A stretch of 38,063 nucleotides of DNA from Streptomyces prunicolor NBRC 13075. Lineage in GTDB: Bacteria; Actinomycetota; Actinomycetes; Streptomycetales; Streptomycetaceae. The notes beneath the pieces are model-generated. The model worked only from the letters and a program-made list of their open reading frames with translations. It had not been told where the DNA came from and made no database searches. Location of the stretch: positions 1 to 38,063 of the forward strand of contig NZ_BARF01000143.1 of assembly GCF_000367365.1 (NCBI RefSeq). Direction: 5' to 3'. Positions 1 through 7,812 of this stretch are shown piece by piece; position 1 is the first letter of the stretch, and each line of letters starts with the position of its first letter. The translations under genes and the position numbers were made by a program.

Positions 1-20
1 GGGGGTGAGCCCTAAGTGCC

Positions 21-1673
21 TCAAGAGTTCACGTAGTTTCGCCAGCCGCCGTAGGTTGTTATGTCCTCTGCGTCTTCCAGGGCTGCCGGTTCGCAGAGGA
101 AGCCTGGGACGCTTGTGCCGTCCGCCAGTTGGACACTGCCCAGTGTCATGGGGCGGGGAAGGGCAGTGAGCAGGCGGCCCAAGCCTTCCGCCGGTAGGCG
201 CCATACCTCTGTCTCGATTGACGCCCCTCCATCGCCGACGTGGACCAAGCCCGGCTTCGGCGGAGTCGTTGTCAGGGCGTGCAAGCGGTAGACCGGGGCC
301 GTTGTCGTTGTGCGGTCCAAGCAGGCGCCCAGGGACAGGAGTTGGGGGTTCAAGGGCTGGCCCGTCAGGTGGGCGCCGACTACGGCGATGTGGGTCCCCG
401 GCTCCAGCTCGCGCGCTATCCGCCCAAGGCGGTCGTCCGTGAACGTCGGGCCGATCAGCATTACGCCGAAGGGGAGGCCGTTCACCTCGCCGGACGGGAC
501 TGCTACCGCCGCCAGGTCGAAGAGGTTGGTGGAGTTGGTGAAGCGGCCCAGGCGGGCGTTTGCGCCCAGGGGGTCTTCGGCTACCTCGGACAGGGTCGGG
601 TGGCCCGGAGTCGTCGGGAGCAACAGGGCGTCCGCGTCGGCCAGTTCGGAGAGGGCCCGGGTGCGGAGGGCGGCCAGGCGTTCCTCGTCCGCGTACAGCT
701 GGTGGGCCGGGATGTCTCGGGCTCGGGTGATGATGCCGGTGACCGTGGGGTCCAGGCCCTCGGTGCCGGAGGCGATCGCCTTGTCGACAAATGCCCCTAC
801 CGCTGTGTAGCGCTCGGCCACGAACGCCCCCTGGTAGAGCATCGCCGCCGCTTCCGTGAACGGGGTGAGGTCCAGGGTGCGGATCTCGCAGCCCGCTGAG
901 CGGAGGCGGGTGACCGCCTCCTCGTAGGCCTCCGCCCAGCCCTCGTCCAGTTCGCCCAGTTGGTCTCGTGCGGGGACCGCTATGCGCCAGGGGCCCGGGG
1001 TGCGTTGGGGGAGGGGCGGGAGGGTGCGGGTCGGTGGTGAGGTCATGAAGGACAGGGCCTGTTCGGCCTCGGGGAGGGTGCGGGCGAAGACCGTCACGCA
1101 GTCGATCGACGCGCAGGCCGGGACCACGCCCGTCGTCGGGACCAGGCCCCGGGTGGGCTTCAGGCCGACGATGCCGTTGAACGCCGCCGGGACCCGGCCC
1201 GAGCCCGCCGTGTCGGTGCCGAGGGCGAAGTCGACGATGCCCAGGGCCACGGCGACGGCCGAACCGGCGCTGGAGCCGCCGCTGATCCGTTCCGGGTCGT
1301 GGGCGTTGCGGACCGCGCCGTACGGGGAGCGGGTGCCGACCAGGCCCGTGGCGAACTGGTCGAGGTTCGTGGTGCCGAGCACGATCGCGCCTGCCGCGCG
1401 GAGGCGGGCCACCACCGGGGCGTCGGCCGACGGCTCGTAGGCGTAGGCGGGGCAGCCCGCCGTTGTCGGCAGGCCGTGGACGTCTATGTTGCCCTTGGCC
1501 GCGAACAGGCGGCCCGCGAGGGGGAGTTGATCGCCTGCCGATACGCGCTCGTCGATCGCCCTTGCCTCGGACTCGACCTCCGGCTGCGGGCGCAGGTCGA
1601 TCCAGATCTCGGGGCGGTTCACCGCCTCTATGCGGGCGTAGGCGGCGCGGACTCGGGACACGGTGGTCGACAT
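21..1673 (-). CDS. atzF: Allophanate hydrolase (amidase-signature family)
   Basis: This 550-residue cytosolic enzyme hydrolyses allophanate to ammonia and CO2, the last step of ATP-dependent urea (or guanidine) breakdown. The amidase-signature triad is visible: Lys60 in AAKGNID, the cis-Ser around 134 in SGGSSAGS, and nucleophile Ser158 in GTDTAGSGR. The last 120 or so residues form the extra C-terminal domain typical of AtzF-type hydrolases, ending in a YGGWRNY motif. I chose the ATG giving MSTTVSRVRAAYARI; the same frame stays open upstream, but that stretch overlaps the carboxylase gene and has no family similarity. It lies 41 bp downstream of the carboxylase stop in the same direction, so it is the last gene of the operon. 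The family assignment is firm. Confidence 0.93.
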   Translation of the reverse strand: MSTTVSRVRAAYARIEAVNRPEIWIDLRPQPEVESEARAIDERVSAGDQLPLAGRLFAAKGNIDVHGLPTTAGCPAYAYEPSADAPVVARLRAAGAIVLGTTNLDQFATGLVGTRSPYGAVRNAHDPERISGGSSAGSAVAVALGIVDFALGTDTAGSGRVPAAFNGIVGLKPTRGLVPTTGVVPACASIDCVTVFARTLPEAEQALSFMTSPPTRTLPPLPQRTPGPWRIAVPARDQLGELDEGWAEAYEEAVTRLRSAGCEIRTLDLTPFTEAAAMLYQGAFVAERYTAVGAFVDKAIASGTEGLDPTVTGIITRARDIPAHQLYADEERLAALRTRALSELADADALLLPTTPGHPTLSEVAEDPLGANARLGRFTNSTNLFDLAAVAVPSGEVNGLPFGVMLIGPTFTDDRLGRIARELEPGTHIAVVGAHLTGQPLNPQLLSLGACLDRTTTTAPVYRLHALTTTPPKPGLVHVGDGGASIETEVWRLPAEGLGRLLTALPRPMTLGSVQLADGTSVPGFLCEPAALEDAEDITTYGGWRNYVNS

Positions 1674-1714
1674 CTCTCTTGTGCTCCTTGCGGTTCGGCT
1701 CGTGGGCTTCAGGT

Positions 1715-4700
1715 TCAGGTTCCGGGGGCGAGGACCAGCAGCGCCGTGCCCGCTTCCACCTGGTCGCCGGGCCTGGCCAGGATTTCCGTGACTATGCCGG
1801 CCATGGGCGCGTGCACCCTGGACTCCATCTTCATCGCCTCCAGGGCCAGGAGGGGTTGGCCGAGGGTCACCTCGTCGCCCTGCTCCACGTTCAACTGCCA
1901 GACGGACGCGGCGAATTCGGCCTCCACCAGGCGTCCCCCGGCCGGCACCGTCACCTCGGCCTGCGGTGGCGCCGGGGCGGCTGCCGCCTCCGCCCGGGTG
2001 AACTCGCCCGCCGCCTCCCAGGCATCGCGTTCCGCGCCGAACGCGGTCTGCTGGCGGGACCTGAACTCCGCGATGGACTCGGCGTTCTCGGTGAGGAACG
2101 CCTCGTACTCGGCGAGCGAGAACGTGCCCTCCTCGATGCGCGGGACGAAGCGGCCGGAGATGATGTCGGCCCGGAGATCGAGGAGTTCGTCCGCTTCCAC
2201 CGGGTACCACTTGATGCGGTCGAAGAAGCGGAGCAGCCACGGGGAGCCCTGCTCGAACGCGCCGCGCTGCTGCCAGCCCGACCACACCTGGGTCGTACGG
2301 CCCACGAACTGGTAGCCGCCGGGGCCCTCCATGCCGTAGATGCAGAGATACGCCCCGCCGATGCCGACCGAGTTCTCGGCGGTCCAGGTGCGGGCCGGGT
2401 TGTACTTCGTCGTCACCAGGCGGTGGCGGGGGTCCAGGGGGGTGGCGACGGGTGCGCCCAAGTAGACGTCTCCCAGGCCGAGTACGAGGTATTCCGCGTC
2501 GAAGACCGTGGCGTAGACGTCCTCGACCGAGTCCAGGCCGTTGACACGGCGGATGAACTCGATGTTCCACGGGCACCAAGGGGCGTCGTCGCGGACGCCC
2601 GCCATGTAGCGGGCGATGGCCTCGCGCGTTGCCGGGTCGTCCCAGGAGAGGGGGAGGTGGACCGTGCGGGAGGGGACGATCAGTTGGTCCGTGGGTGGGA
2701 GTGCTGCCGCTATCTCCCTTACGGCGGTGAGGAGTTGGGACTGGGGGAGGCGGGTCGGGTCCGTCTGGATCTGGAGGGAGCGGATGCCCGGGGTGAGGTC
2801 CTTGACGCCCTCGAAGTCCGCCTCCGCCACCGCCTCCATCAAGGCGTGGACCCGCATGCGTTGCGCCAAGTCCAGTTGCATGGGGCCGAATTCGACGAGG
2901 AGGTTGTCGTCGCCGCTGCGGCGGAAGGTGACGTCACCGTCCCTCGCCAGGATTCCGCCGTCCACTATGTCGGGGCGGGGTGAGCCGTCGACGTTCACCG
3001 GGCAGAAGCGGACCGTGTCGCCGGGCCTGAACTGGCCCAGTTTCCAGCGCTCTTGGCTGATGACCGTCGCGGGGCAGACGAAGCCGCCGAGGGACGGGCC
3101 GTCGGGGCCGAGCAGGACCGGCATGTCGCCCGTGTAGTCGACGGCGCCGACCGAGTACGGGGTGTCGTGGATGTTGGACGGGTGCAGGCCCGCCTCGCCG
3201 CCGTCGGTGCGGGCCCAGCGGGGTTTCGGGCCGACCAGGCGGACGCCCGTGCGCGCCGAGTTGAAGTGGACCTTCCAGTCGGCGGCGTAGAAGTCGCGGA
3301 TGTCGTCCTCGGTGAAGAACTCCGGTGCCGCGTGCGGGCCTTCGACCGCTGCTACGTCCCAGATGGCGGCGAAGGTTGGGCGGTCGGCCGGGGGTACGGG
3401 TGTGCCCTCGGTGATCGTGCCGCCGTGCAGGACGTCGCCGGTGCGCAGGGCCCGGCCGCCGTGTCCGCCGAAGCGGCCCAGGGTGAAGGTGCTCGCGCTG
3501 CCGAGGAAGGCCGGCACGTCCAGGCCGCCCGCGAACAACACGTAGGTCCGCAGGCCGTGTTCGGCCGGGGTGCCGATCTCCAGGGCCGCGCCCGCGGGTA
3601 CCGTCACCGGCTCCCACTGCGGGACCGGCGCGCCGTCGACCGTCACCGGTGCCGGGGCGCCCGTCACGCACACCGTGGTGGCGTGGGTGAACCTCAACGT
3701 CGGTCCCTGGAGGGTGCATTCGAGGCCGGGGGTGCCCTCGTCGTTGCCGAGCGCGCGGTTGCCGAGGCGGAAGGAGAGGTCGTCCATCGGGCCGCACGGG
3801 GGGACGCCGACCTGCCAGTAGCCGGTGCGGCCGGGCCAGTCCTGGACCGTGGTGAGCGTGCCGCCGGCGACGATCTCGATGCGGGGGGTGGGGTCGGTGA
3901 CGGTGGCGAGGGTCGCCGTGGAGTGGGTGGCTGCCCTGAAGTCCGGTTCGGCCAGCGCCGCTTGGACCAGGCCCAGGTTCGTCTCGATGCCGTCCACGCG
4001 GGTGCGGGCCAGTGCCTCGTCGAGCCGTTGGAGTGCGTGGGCGCGGTCGGAGCCGTACGCGATGACCTTCGCGAGCATCGGGTCGTAGGACGTGGTCACC
4101 TCGGTGCCGGTCTCCACCCAGCCGTCGACGCGCACCCCGTGCGGGAACTCGACCCGGGTCAATAGGCCCGCGCTGGGCCGGTGTTCGCGGGACGGGTCCT
4201 CGGCGTAGACGCGGGCCTCGACGGCGTGGCCGCGCGGGGCGCCGGGTTCGCGGACGACGTCGGGCTCGCCCTGGGCCAGCCGCAGCATCCAGGCGACCAG
4301 GTCGACGCCGTAGACCTCCTCGGTGACCGGATGTTCCACCTGGAGGCGGGTGTTGACCTCCAGGAAGTAGGCCTCCTCGCGGGTCGCGTCGTAGACGAAC
4401 TCGACGGTGCCGGCGGAGCGGTAGCCGACCGAGGCGCACAAGTCGTGGGCGGAGGTGGCCAGTTGGGTGCGGATGTGGTCGGGGAGGCCCGGTGCGGGGG
4501 CTTCCTCCACCACCTTCTGGTTGCGGCGCTGGAGGGAGCAGTCGCGGTCGCCGAAGGTGACGACCTTGCCGTCGCCGTCGCCGAAGACCTGTACCTCGAC
4601 ATGGCGGGCGTGCTCGACGAGGCGTTCCAGGAAGACTCCGGCGGAGGAGAATGAGGCGGCGGCCACGCGCTGCACCCGCTCCCAGGACTCGGCCAGTTCG

Positions 4701-5224
4701 GCGGGGGAGTGGCAGGCCGACATGCCGATGCCGCCGCCTCCGCCGGTCGCCTTGAGCATGACGGGGTAGTCGATCAGGGCTGCTTGGGTGAGAGCTTCGT
4801 CCAGGTTCGCCAACAGACCGGTGCCCGGCGCCAGTTGGACACCCGCTGCTTCGGCTGCCGCCCGTGCCGTGTGTTTGGCGCCGAACAGCTCCAGCTGTGC
4901 GGGAGTCGGTCCCACGAACACGATTCCGGCGTCCTCGCAGCGGCGTGCGAAGGCCGCGTCCTCGGAGAGGAAGCCGTAGCCGGGGTGGATCGCGCCCGCG
5001 CCCGTGTCCTTGGCCGCCTTGAGGACCAAGTCGGCGTCCAGGTACGACTCTTTGGCGGGTGCCGGGCCGAGTCGTACCGCCTCGTCGGCGAGCCGGACGT
5101 GGGGTGCCGAGCGGTCGGCGTCGGAGTACACGGCGACCGTGCGCAGGCCGAGTTCGCGGGCCGTGCGGATGATGCGGACGGCGATCTCGCCCCGGTTGGC
5201 GATCAGCAGCGTGTCGAAGGTCAT
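1715..5224 (-). CDS. uca: Biotin-dependent urea carboxylase (possibly a guanidine carboxylase)
   Basis: A 1169-residue multidomain enzyme that carboxylates urea to allophanate using ATP and bicarbonate. Domains in order: biotin carboxylase (1 to about 450, starting LIANRGEIAVRI, with the glycine-rich ATP-grasp loop GGGGGIGMSA); the KipA/KipI-like carboxyltransferase halves (about 480 to 1050); and a C-terminal biotinyl domain whose LEAMKME motif puts the biotinylated lysine near residue 1132. Length and order match bacterial urea carboxylases. The ATG overlaps the upstream gene's TGA (ATGA), so translation is probably coupled. Published work on relatives neighbouring DUF1989 pairs shows that some members carboxylate guanidine instead, so the substrate cannot be read from the family alone. 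The flanking DUF1989 genes make guanidine a serious alternative. Confidence 0.93.
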   Translation of the reverse strand: MTFDTLLIANRGEIAVRIIRTARELGLRTVAVYSDADRSAPHVRLADEAVRLGPAPAKESYLDADLVLKAAKDTGAGAIHPGYGFLSEDAAFARRCEDAGIVFVGPTPAQLELFGAKHTARAAAEAAGVQLAPGTGLLANLDEALTQAALIDYPVMLKATGGGGGIGMSACHSPAELAESWERVQRVAAASFSSAGVFLERLVEHARHVEVQVFGDGDGKVVTFGDRDCSLQRRNQKVVEEAPAPGLPDHIRTQLATSAHDLCASVGYRSAGTVEFVYDATREEAYFLEVNTRLQVEHPVTEEVYGVDLVAWMLRLAQGEPDVVREPGAPRGHAVEARVYAEDPSREHRPSAGLLTRVEFPHGVRVDGWVETGTEVTTSYDPMLAKVIAYGSDRAHALQRLDEALARTRVDGIETNLGLVQAALAEPDFRAATHSTATLATVTDPTPRIEIVAGGTLTTVQDWPGRTGYWQVGVPPCGPMDDLSFRLGNRALGNDEGTPGLECTLQGPTLRFTHATTVCVTGAPAPVTVDGAPVPQWEPVTVPAGAALEIGTPAEHGLRTYVLFAGGLDVPAFLGSASTFTLGRFGGHGGRALRTGDVLHGGTITEGTPVPPADRPTFAAIWDVAAVEGPHAAPEFFTEDDIRDFYAADWKVHFNSARTGVRLVGPKPRWARTDGGEAGLHPSNIHDTPYSVGAVDYTGDMPVLLGPDGPSLGGFVCPATVISQERWKLGQFRPGDTVRFCPVNVDGSPRPDIVDGGILARDGDVTFRRSGDDNLLVEFGPMQLDLAQRMRVHALMEAVAEADFEGVKDLTPGIRSLQIQTDPTRLPQSQLLTAVREIAAALPPTDQLIVPSRTVHLPLSWDDPATREAIARYMAGVRDDAPWCPWNIEFIRRVNGLDSVEDVYATVFDAEYLVLGLGDVYLGAPVATPLDPRHRLVTTKYNPARTWTAENSVGIGGAYLCIYGMEGPGGYQFVGRTTQVWSGWQQRGAFEQGSPWLLRFFDRIKWYPVEADELLDLRADIISGRFVPRIEEGTFSLAEYEAFLTENAESIAEFRSRQQTAFGAERDAWEAAGEFTRAEAAAAPAPPQAEVTVPAGGRLVEAEFAASVWQLNVEQGDEVTLGQPLLALEAMKMESRVHAPMAGIVTEILARPGDQVEAGTALLVLAPGT

Positions 5225-5853
5225 GCGGCATCCCTCTGAGCGGCGTCCTCTTCGACGGCCGCCTCGGTGATCGTCATCTCCACCGCCGTCGGCTCGAAGC
5301 CGTTGCAAGGGTTGTTGATCTGGGGGCAGTTGGAGACCAGGACCAGGACGTCGCGTTCGGCGCGCAGGGTCAGTTTCAGGCCCGGCGCGGAGAGGCCGTC
5401 GACGATGCCGAGGGTGCCGTCCTTCTCGACCGGCACGTTCATGTACCAGTTGATGTTGGAGACCAGGTCGCGCTTGCCGAGGCCGTAACGGGCGCCCTCC
5501 GCAAGGAAGTTGTCCACGCAGGCGTGCTGCGACCAGGTGTGGTGGCCGTAGCGCAGGGTGTTGGACTCCTTGGAGCAGGCGCCGCCGACCGTGTCGTGCC
5601 GGCCGACCTCGTCGTCCGTGACGGTCATCAGCGGGGTGTGCTCGTTGGACATCAGCACGCTGCCGGTGGTCAGGAAGAGGTTGCCCTGGGCCTGGATGGT
5701 GTCGGGGGCGCTGTAGCGGACCGACGTGTCGTGGGCGTCGTAGACGAGGAAGTCGACGGCCTGGTTGCCGTGCAGGTCGGTGATGGTGAGGGTGTCGCCC
5801 GTGCGGATGACGGCGGACCACGCGGCGCGGGCGGGAACGACGGTCGTGCTCAT
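5221..5853 (-). CDS. DUF1989 urea-carboxylase-associated protein, smaller subunit (UAAP2-type)
   Basis: A 210-residue DUF1989 protein. Family hallmarks include the N-terminal GNQAVDFLVYDAHD segment, GRHDTVGGACS, and a Cys-rich C-terminal part, VSNCPQINNPCNGFEP. In other bacteria such pairs beside the carboxylase have been shown to act as a carboxyguanidine deiminase (CgdA/CgdB), turning the guanidine carboxylation product into allophanate. Calling this protein one of those subunits is inference. The upstream junction is ATGA with the larger paralogue and the downstream junction is ATGA with the carboxylase, so all three should be co-translated. UAAP1 and UAAP2 numbering differs between databases; I used size. 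Confidence 0.88.
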   Translation of the reverse strand: MSTTVVPARAAWSAVIRTGDTLTITDLHGNQAVDFLVYDAHDTSVRYSAPDTIQAQGNLFLTTGSVLMSNEHTPLMTVTDDEVGRHDTVGGACSKESNTLRYGHHTWSQHACVDNFLAEGARYGLGKRDLVSNINWYMNVPVEKDGTLGIVDGLSAPGLKLTLRAERDVLVLVSNCPQINNPCNGFEPTAVEMTITEAAVEEDAAQRDAA

Positions 5854-6674
5854 GCGAGCCCCCTTGCGGCAAGGAATTCCGTGGTGTTGAGGAACGCGCG
5901 GCGGCCTTCGGGCGTGGCCTCCCACCGCGGGTCGCCCGGCTTGGTCGCCTCGGCGCGCCAAGCGAGCACCTCCAGCGGGGAGTTGACGTAGTCGTCGCGC
6001 GGGTCGGCCGGATGCGGCACGTTCGCGATCAGTACGGTCACGTCCTGCTCGGCGCGCAGGGTCACGCTGCCGCCGGGGCCGGTCGAGCCGGTGAAGTCGA
6101 GGGAGCCGTCGTCGCGGACCTCGATGCCCTGGAAGAAGGAGAGCGAGGGCGGCAAGTCCCGTGGTTCCAGGCCGTTCTTGGCGGCGGCGAGCTTGAACAG
6201 CTCGCGTCCGGCAGGGGAGTCGGACTGCGGGGTGCCGTCGCCGTAGCGCTCGGTGTTGCGGACCAGGGTGGAGGTGCCGCACAGCGCGTCGTGCCGGCCG
6301 GAGGTGTCGGCGACGAGGGAGGCGAGGACGCGGCCCTGGTCGGAGAGGAGGAGCTGGCCCTCGCCGAGGTAGGCGTTCCACTGGACCTTGACCGTGTCGG
6401 CGACGTTCAGGCGTTCCCAGGGGCGGTCGGCCGCGTACAGGAGCAGGTGGGCGCAGGCGTCGCCGCGCAGGTCGGTCAGGCGGAGCTCGGTGCCGCGGGC
6501 CAGGACGCGGTGGGTGTAGTTGCCGCCCGCGACGGTCTCGGCCCACACCAGGTGGCCCGCCTCGCAGGGGGGCGCCGGCCAGTCGCCGGCCGGGACGACG
6601 GGCATCGCCTCGGCCCGCTTGCCCTCCTGGGCGCGGGCGTGGTCGCGGGCTCCGTAAGTGGTCGCTGTCGCCAT
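5850..6674 (-). CDS. DUF1989 urea-carboxylase-associated protein, larger subunit (UAAP1-type)
   Basis: A 274-residue DUF1989 paralogue of the next gene; both share the pattern LTDLRGDACAHLLLYAAD and GRHDALCGTS. It is the promoter-proximal gene of the carboxylase operon. The ATG has a GGAGG ribosome site 9 nt upstream. It probably works as a heteromer with the smaller protein, by analogy with characterised carboxyguanidine deiminases; a role tied strictly to urea has not been demonstrated for this family as far as I know. The stop codon overlaps the next start. A perfect dyad lies 43-64 nt upstream of the start codon, the likely control point of the operon. Confidence 0.88.
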   Translation of the reverse strand: MATATTYGARDHARAQEGKRAEAMPVVPAGDWPAPPCEAGHLVWAETVAGGNYTHRVLARGTELRLTDLRGDACAHLLLYAADRPWERLNVADTVKVQWNAYLGEGQLLLSDQGRVLASLVADTSGRHDALCGTSTLVRNTERYGDGTPQSDSPAGRELFKLAAAKNGLEPRDLPPSLSFFQGIEVRDDGSLDFTGSTGPGGSVTLRAEQDVTVLIANVPHPADPRDDYVNSPLEVLAWRAEATKPGDPRWEATPEGRRAFLNTTEFLAARGLA

Positions 6675-6716
6675 CGCGGGGGACCTCCGGCTGCGGGGAC
6701 GTCTTGGTCGTACGGC

Positions 6717-6738
6717 ATTTCTGTCGCTTGACAGAAAT
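6717..6738. promoter_or_regulatory. 22-bp operator-like inverted repeat upstream of the carboxylase operon
   Basis: Perfect dyad ATTTCTGTC-GCTT-GACAGAAAT, two 9-bp arms with a 4-bp centre, placed between the divergent carboxylase operon and tetR gene. An almost identical dyad at 16682-16705 precedes the permease gene in the same orientation. Size and symmetry suit a TetR-type dimer site, and the divergent TetR is the natural candidate ligand. That is inference. Confidence 0.75.
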
Positions 6739-6779
6739 TAGGAGGCGGGCGGGTCATCGGGGTTGCCCGGGTGTTGCCG

Positions 6780-6792
6780 CTCGGTTACCGAG
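6780..6792. promoter_or_regulatory. Second palindrome in the tetR leader
   Basis: CTCGGT-T-ACCGAG, a perfect 6-bp-arm palindrome about 90 bp upstream of the tetR start. It differs in sequence from the 22-bp dyad nearby. It may be a separate regulator site or chance in GC-rich DNA. Confidence 0.3.
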
Positions 6793-6882
6793 CCCTCACG
6801 GAGATCGCCGGGCGCCCGGCGGTCGCTCGGCGCGCATTCGGTGGGCGTTCGCCGCCCGGGGCCGTGTGCGAGGATCGAACGC

Positions 6883-7518
6883 ATGGGGACACCAGGTGCA
6901 CAGGGGGGCCGTCGGGTCGGCAGGCCGCGGGCCGATCAGCGGCCGGACAGCGGACTGTCCCCGCGCGCCGAACTGCTCTCCGCCGCCGCCGAGTTGTTCA
7001 CCACCCGCGGCTACGCGGCCACCACCACCCGGGCCGTCGCCGAGCGCGCGGGCATGCGGCAGGCGTCGATGTACCACTACGTCTCCGGCAAGGAAGAGCT
7101 GCTCGCGGACCTTCTGGAGTCCACGGTCACGCCCTCGCTGGCGTACGCCCGGGAACTCCTCGCGGACGACGCGACCCCGGCCGAGGGCCGGTTGTGGGAG
7201 CTGTGCCGAACCGACGTCGAGCTGCTGTGCGGCGGTTCGCACAACCTCGGCGGGCTGTATCTGCTGCCCGAAGTGCGCGCCGAGCGGTTCGCCGGCTTCC
7301 ATGCCGTACGCGCCGAACTCAAGGACGCCTACCGGCAGTTGCTCGCCGCCACGGCCGCGGGTGGGGCGCTCGCGAAGAGTGAGTTGGAACTGCGGACGGA
7401 TCTGGTGTTCGGGCTCATCGAGGGCGTCATCCTCGTGCACCGCTCCGACCCCGAGCGGCCGGTGTCCGCCTTCGCGGAGGCGACGGCCGACGCCGCGTTG
7501 CGCATCGCCGGAATCTGA
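6883..7518 (+). CDS. TetR-family transcriptional regulator
   Basis: A 211-residue regulator. The N-terminal helix-turn-helix runs from about residue 28 to 80 (ELFTTRGYAATTTRAVAERAG then SMYHYVSGKEELLADLLES), followed by a helical ligand-binding half with no recognisable subfamily. I chose the ATG with AGGA 8 nt upstream; the frame extends a further 40 codons without homology-like sequence. It is divergent from the carboxylase operon with a 208-bp shared region that holds the 22-bp dyad, so it most likely controls the operon and perhaps the remote permease. The ligand could be urea, guanidine or an intermediate; nothing in the sequence decides this. Confidence 0.85.
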   Translation: MGTPGAQGGRRVGRPRADQRPDSGLSPRAELLSAAAELFTTRGYAATTTRAVAERAGMRQASMYHYVSGKEELLADLLESTVTPSLAYARELLADDATPAEGRLWELCRTDVELLCGGSHNLGGLYLLPEVRAERFAGFHAVRAELKDAYRQLLAATAAGGALAKSELELRTDLVFGLIEGVILVHRSDPERPVSAFAEATADAALRIAGI

Positions 7519-7533
7519 TCCGGAACGGATGCT

Positions 7534-7553
7534 TCACTCATTACGGTGAGTGA
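7534..7553 (+). terminator. Small hairpin after tetR
   Basis: TCACTCA-TTACGG-TGAGTGA, a 7-bp perfect stem 15 nt after the tetR stop, followed by AT-richer sequence but no clear T-run. Plausible terminator, though it could equally be a protein site. The rest of the 294-bp gap to the conservon (7554-7812) shows no gene and no promoter I can name with confidence. Confidence 0.4.
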
Positions 7554-7812
7554 TATTCGCATATCCGTGCGCCGTAACTCGTTGTGTGCGATTGAAGCCA
7601 CAGCGTGTAAATGGGCTGAGGGTACTCCTCTTCCATGTCCCTTTTCAGGGGCTTGCTGAATATGACACAGCGGTGATCCGGTCGGACTAAGCTCGCCCGC
7701 AGCGCACCGAGTTGGGCTGTATTCGTGCGCTTGTTCCCAAACATGCAAAAGATGCAGAAGCTCCCCCCAGATTCCCCCGATCCCCCCAGCCGACCTGTCT
7801 TAGAGGGCATAC

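Noticed and set aside
6675..6882. Guanidine riboswitch ahead of the carboxylase operon
   Set aside because: The leader is short and contains a simple dyad. The loops (AAGC, and ACCC at the permease) do not show the ACGR tetraloop pair of the guanidine-II class or the larger guanidine-I fold.
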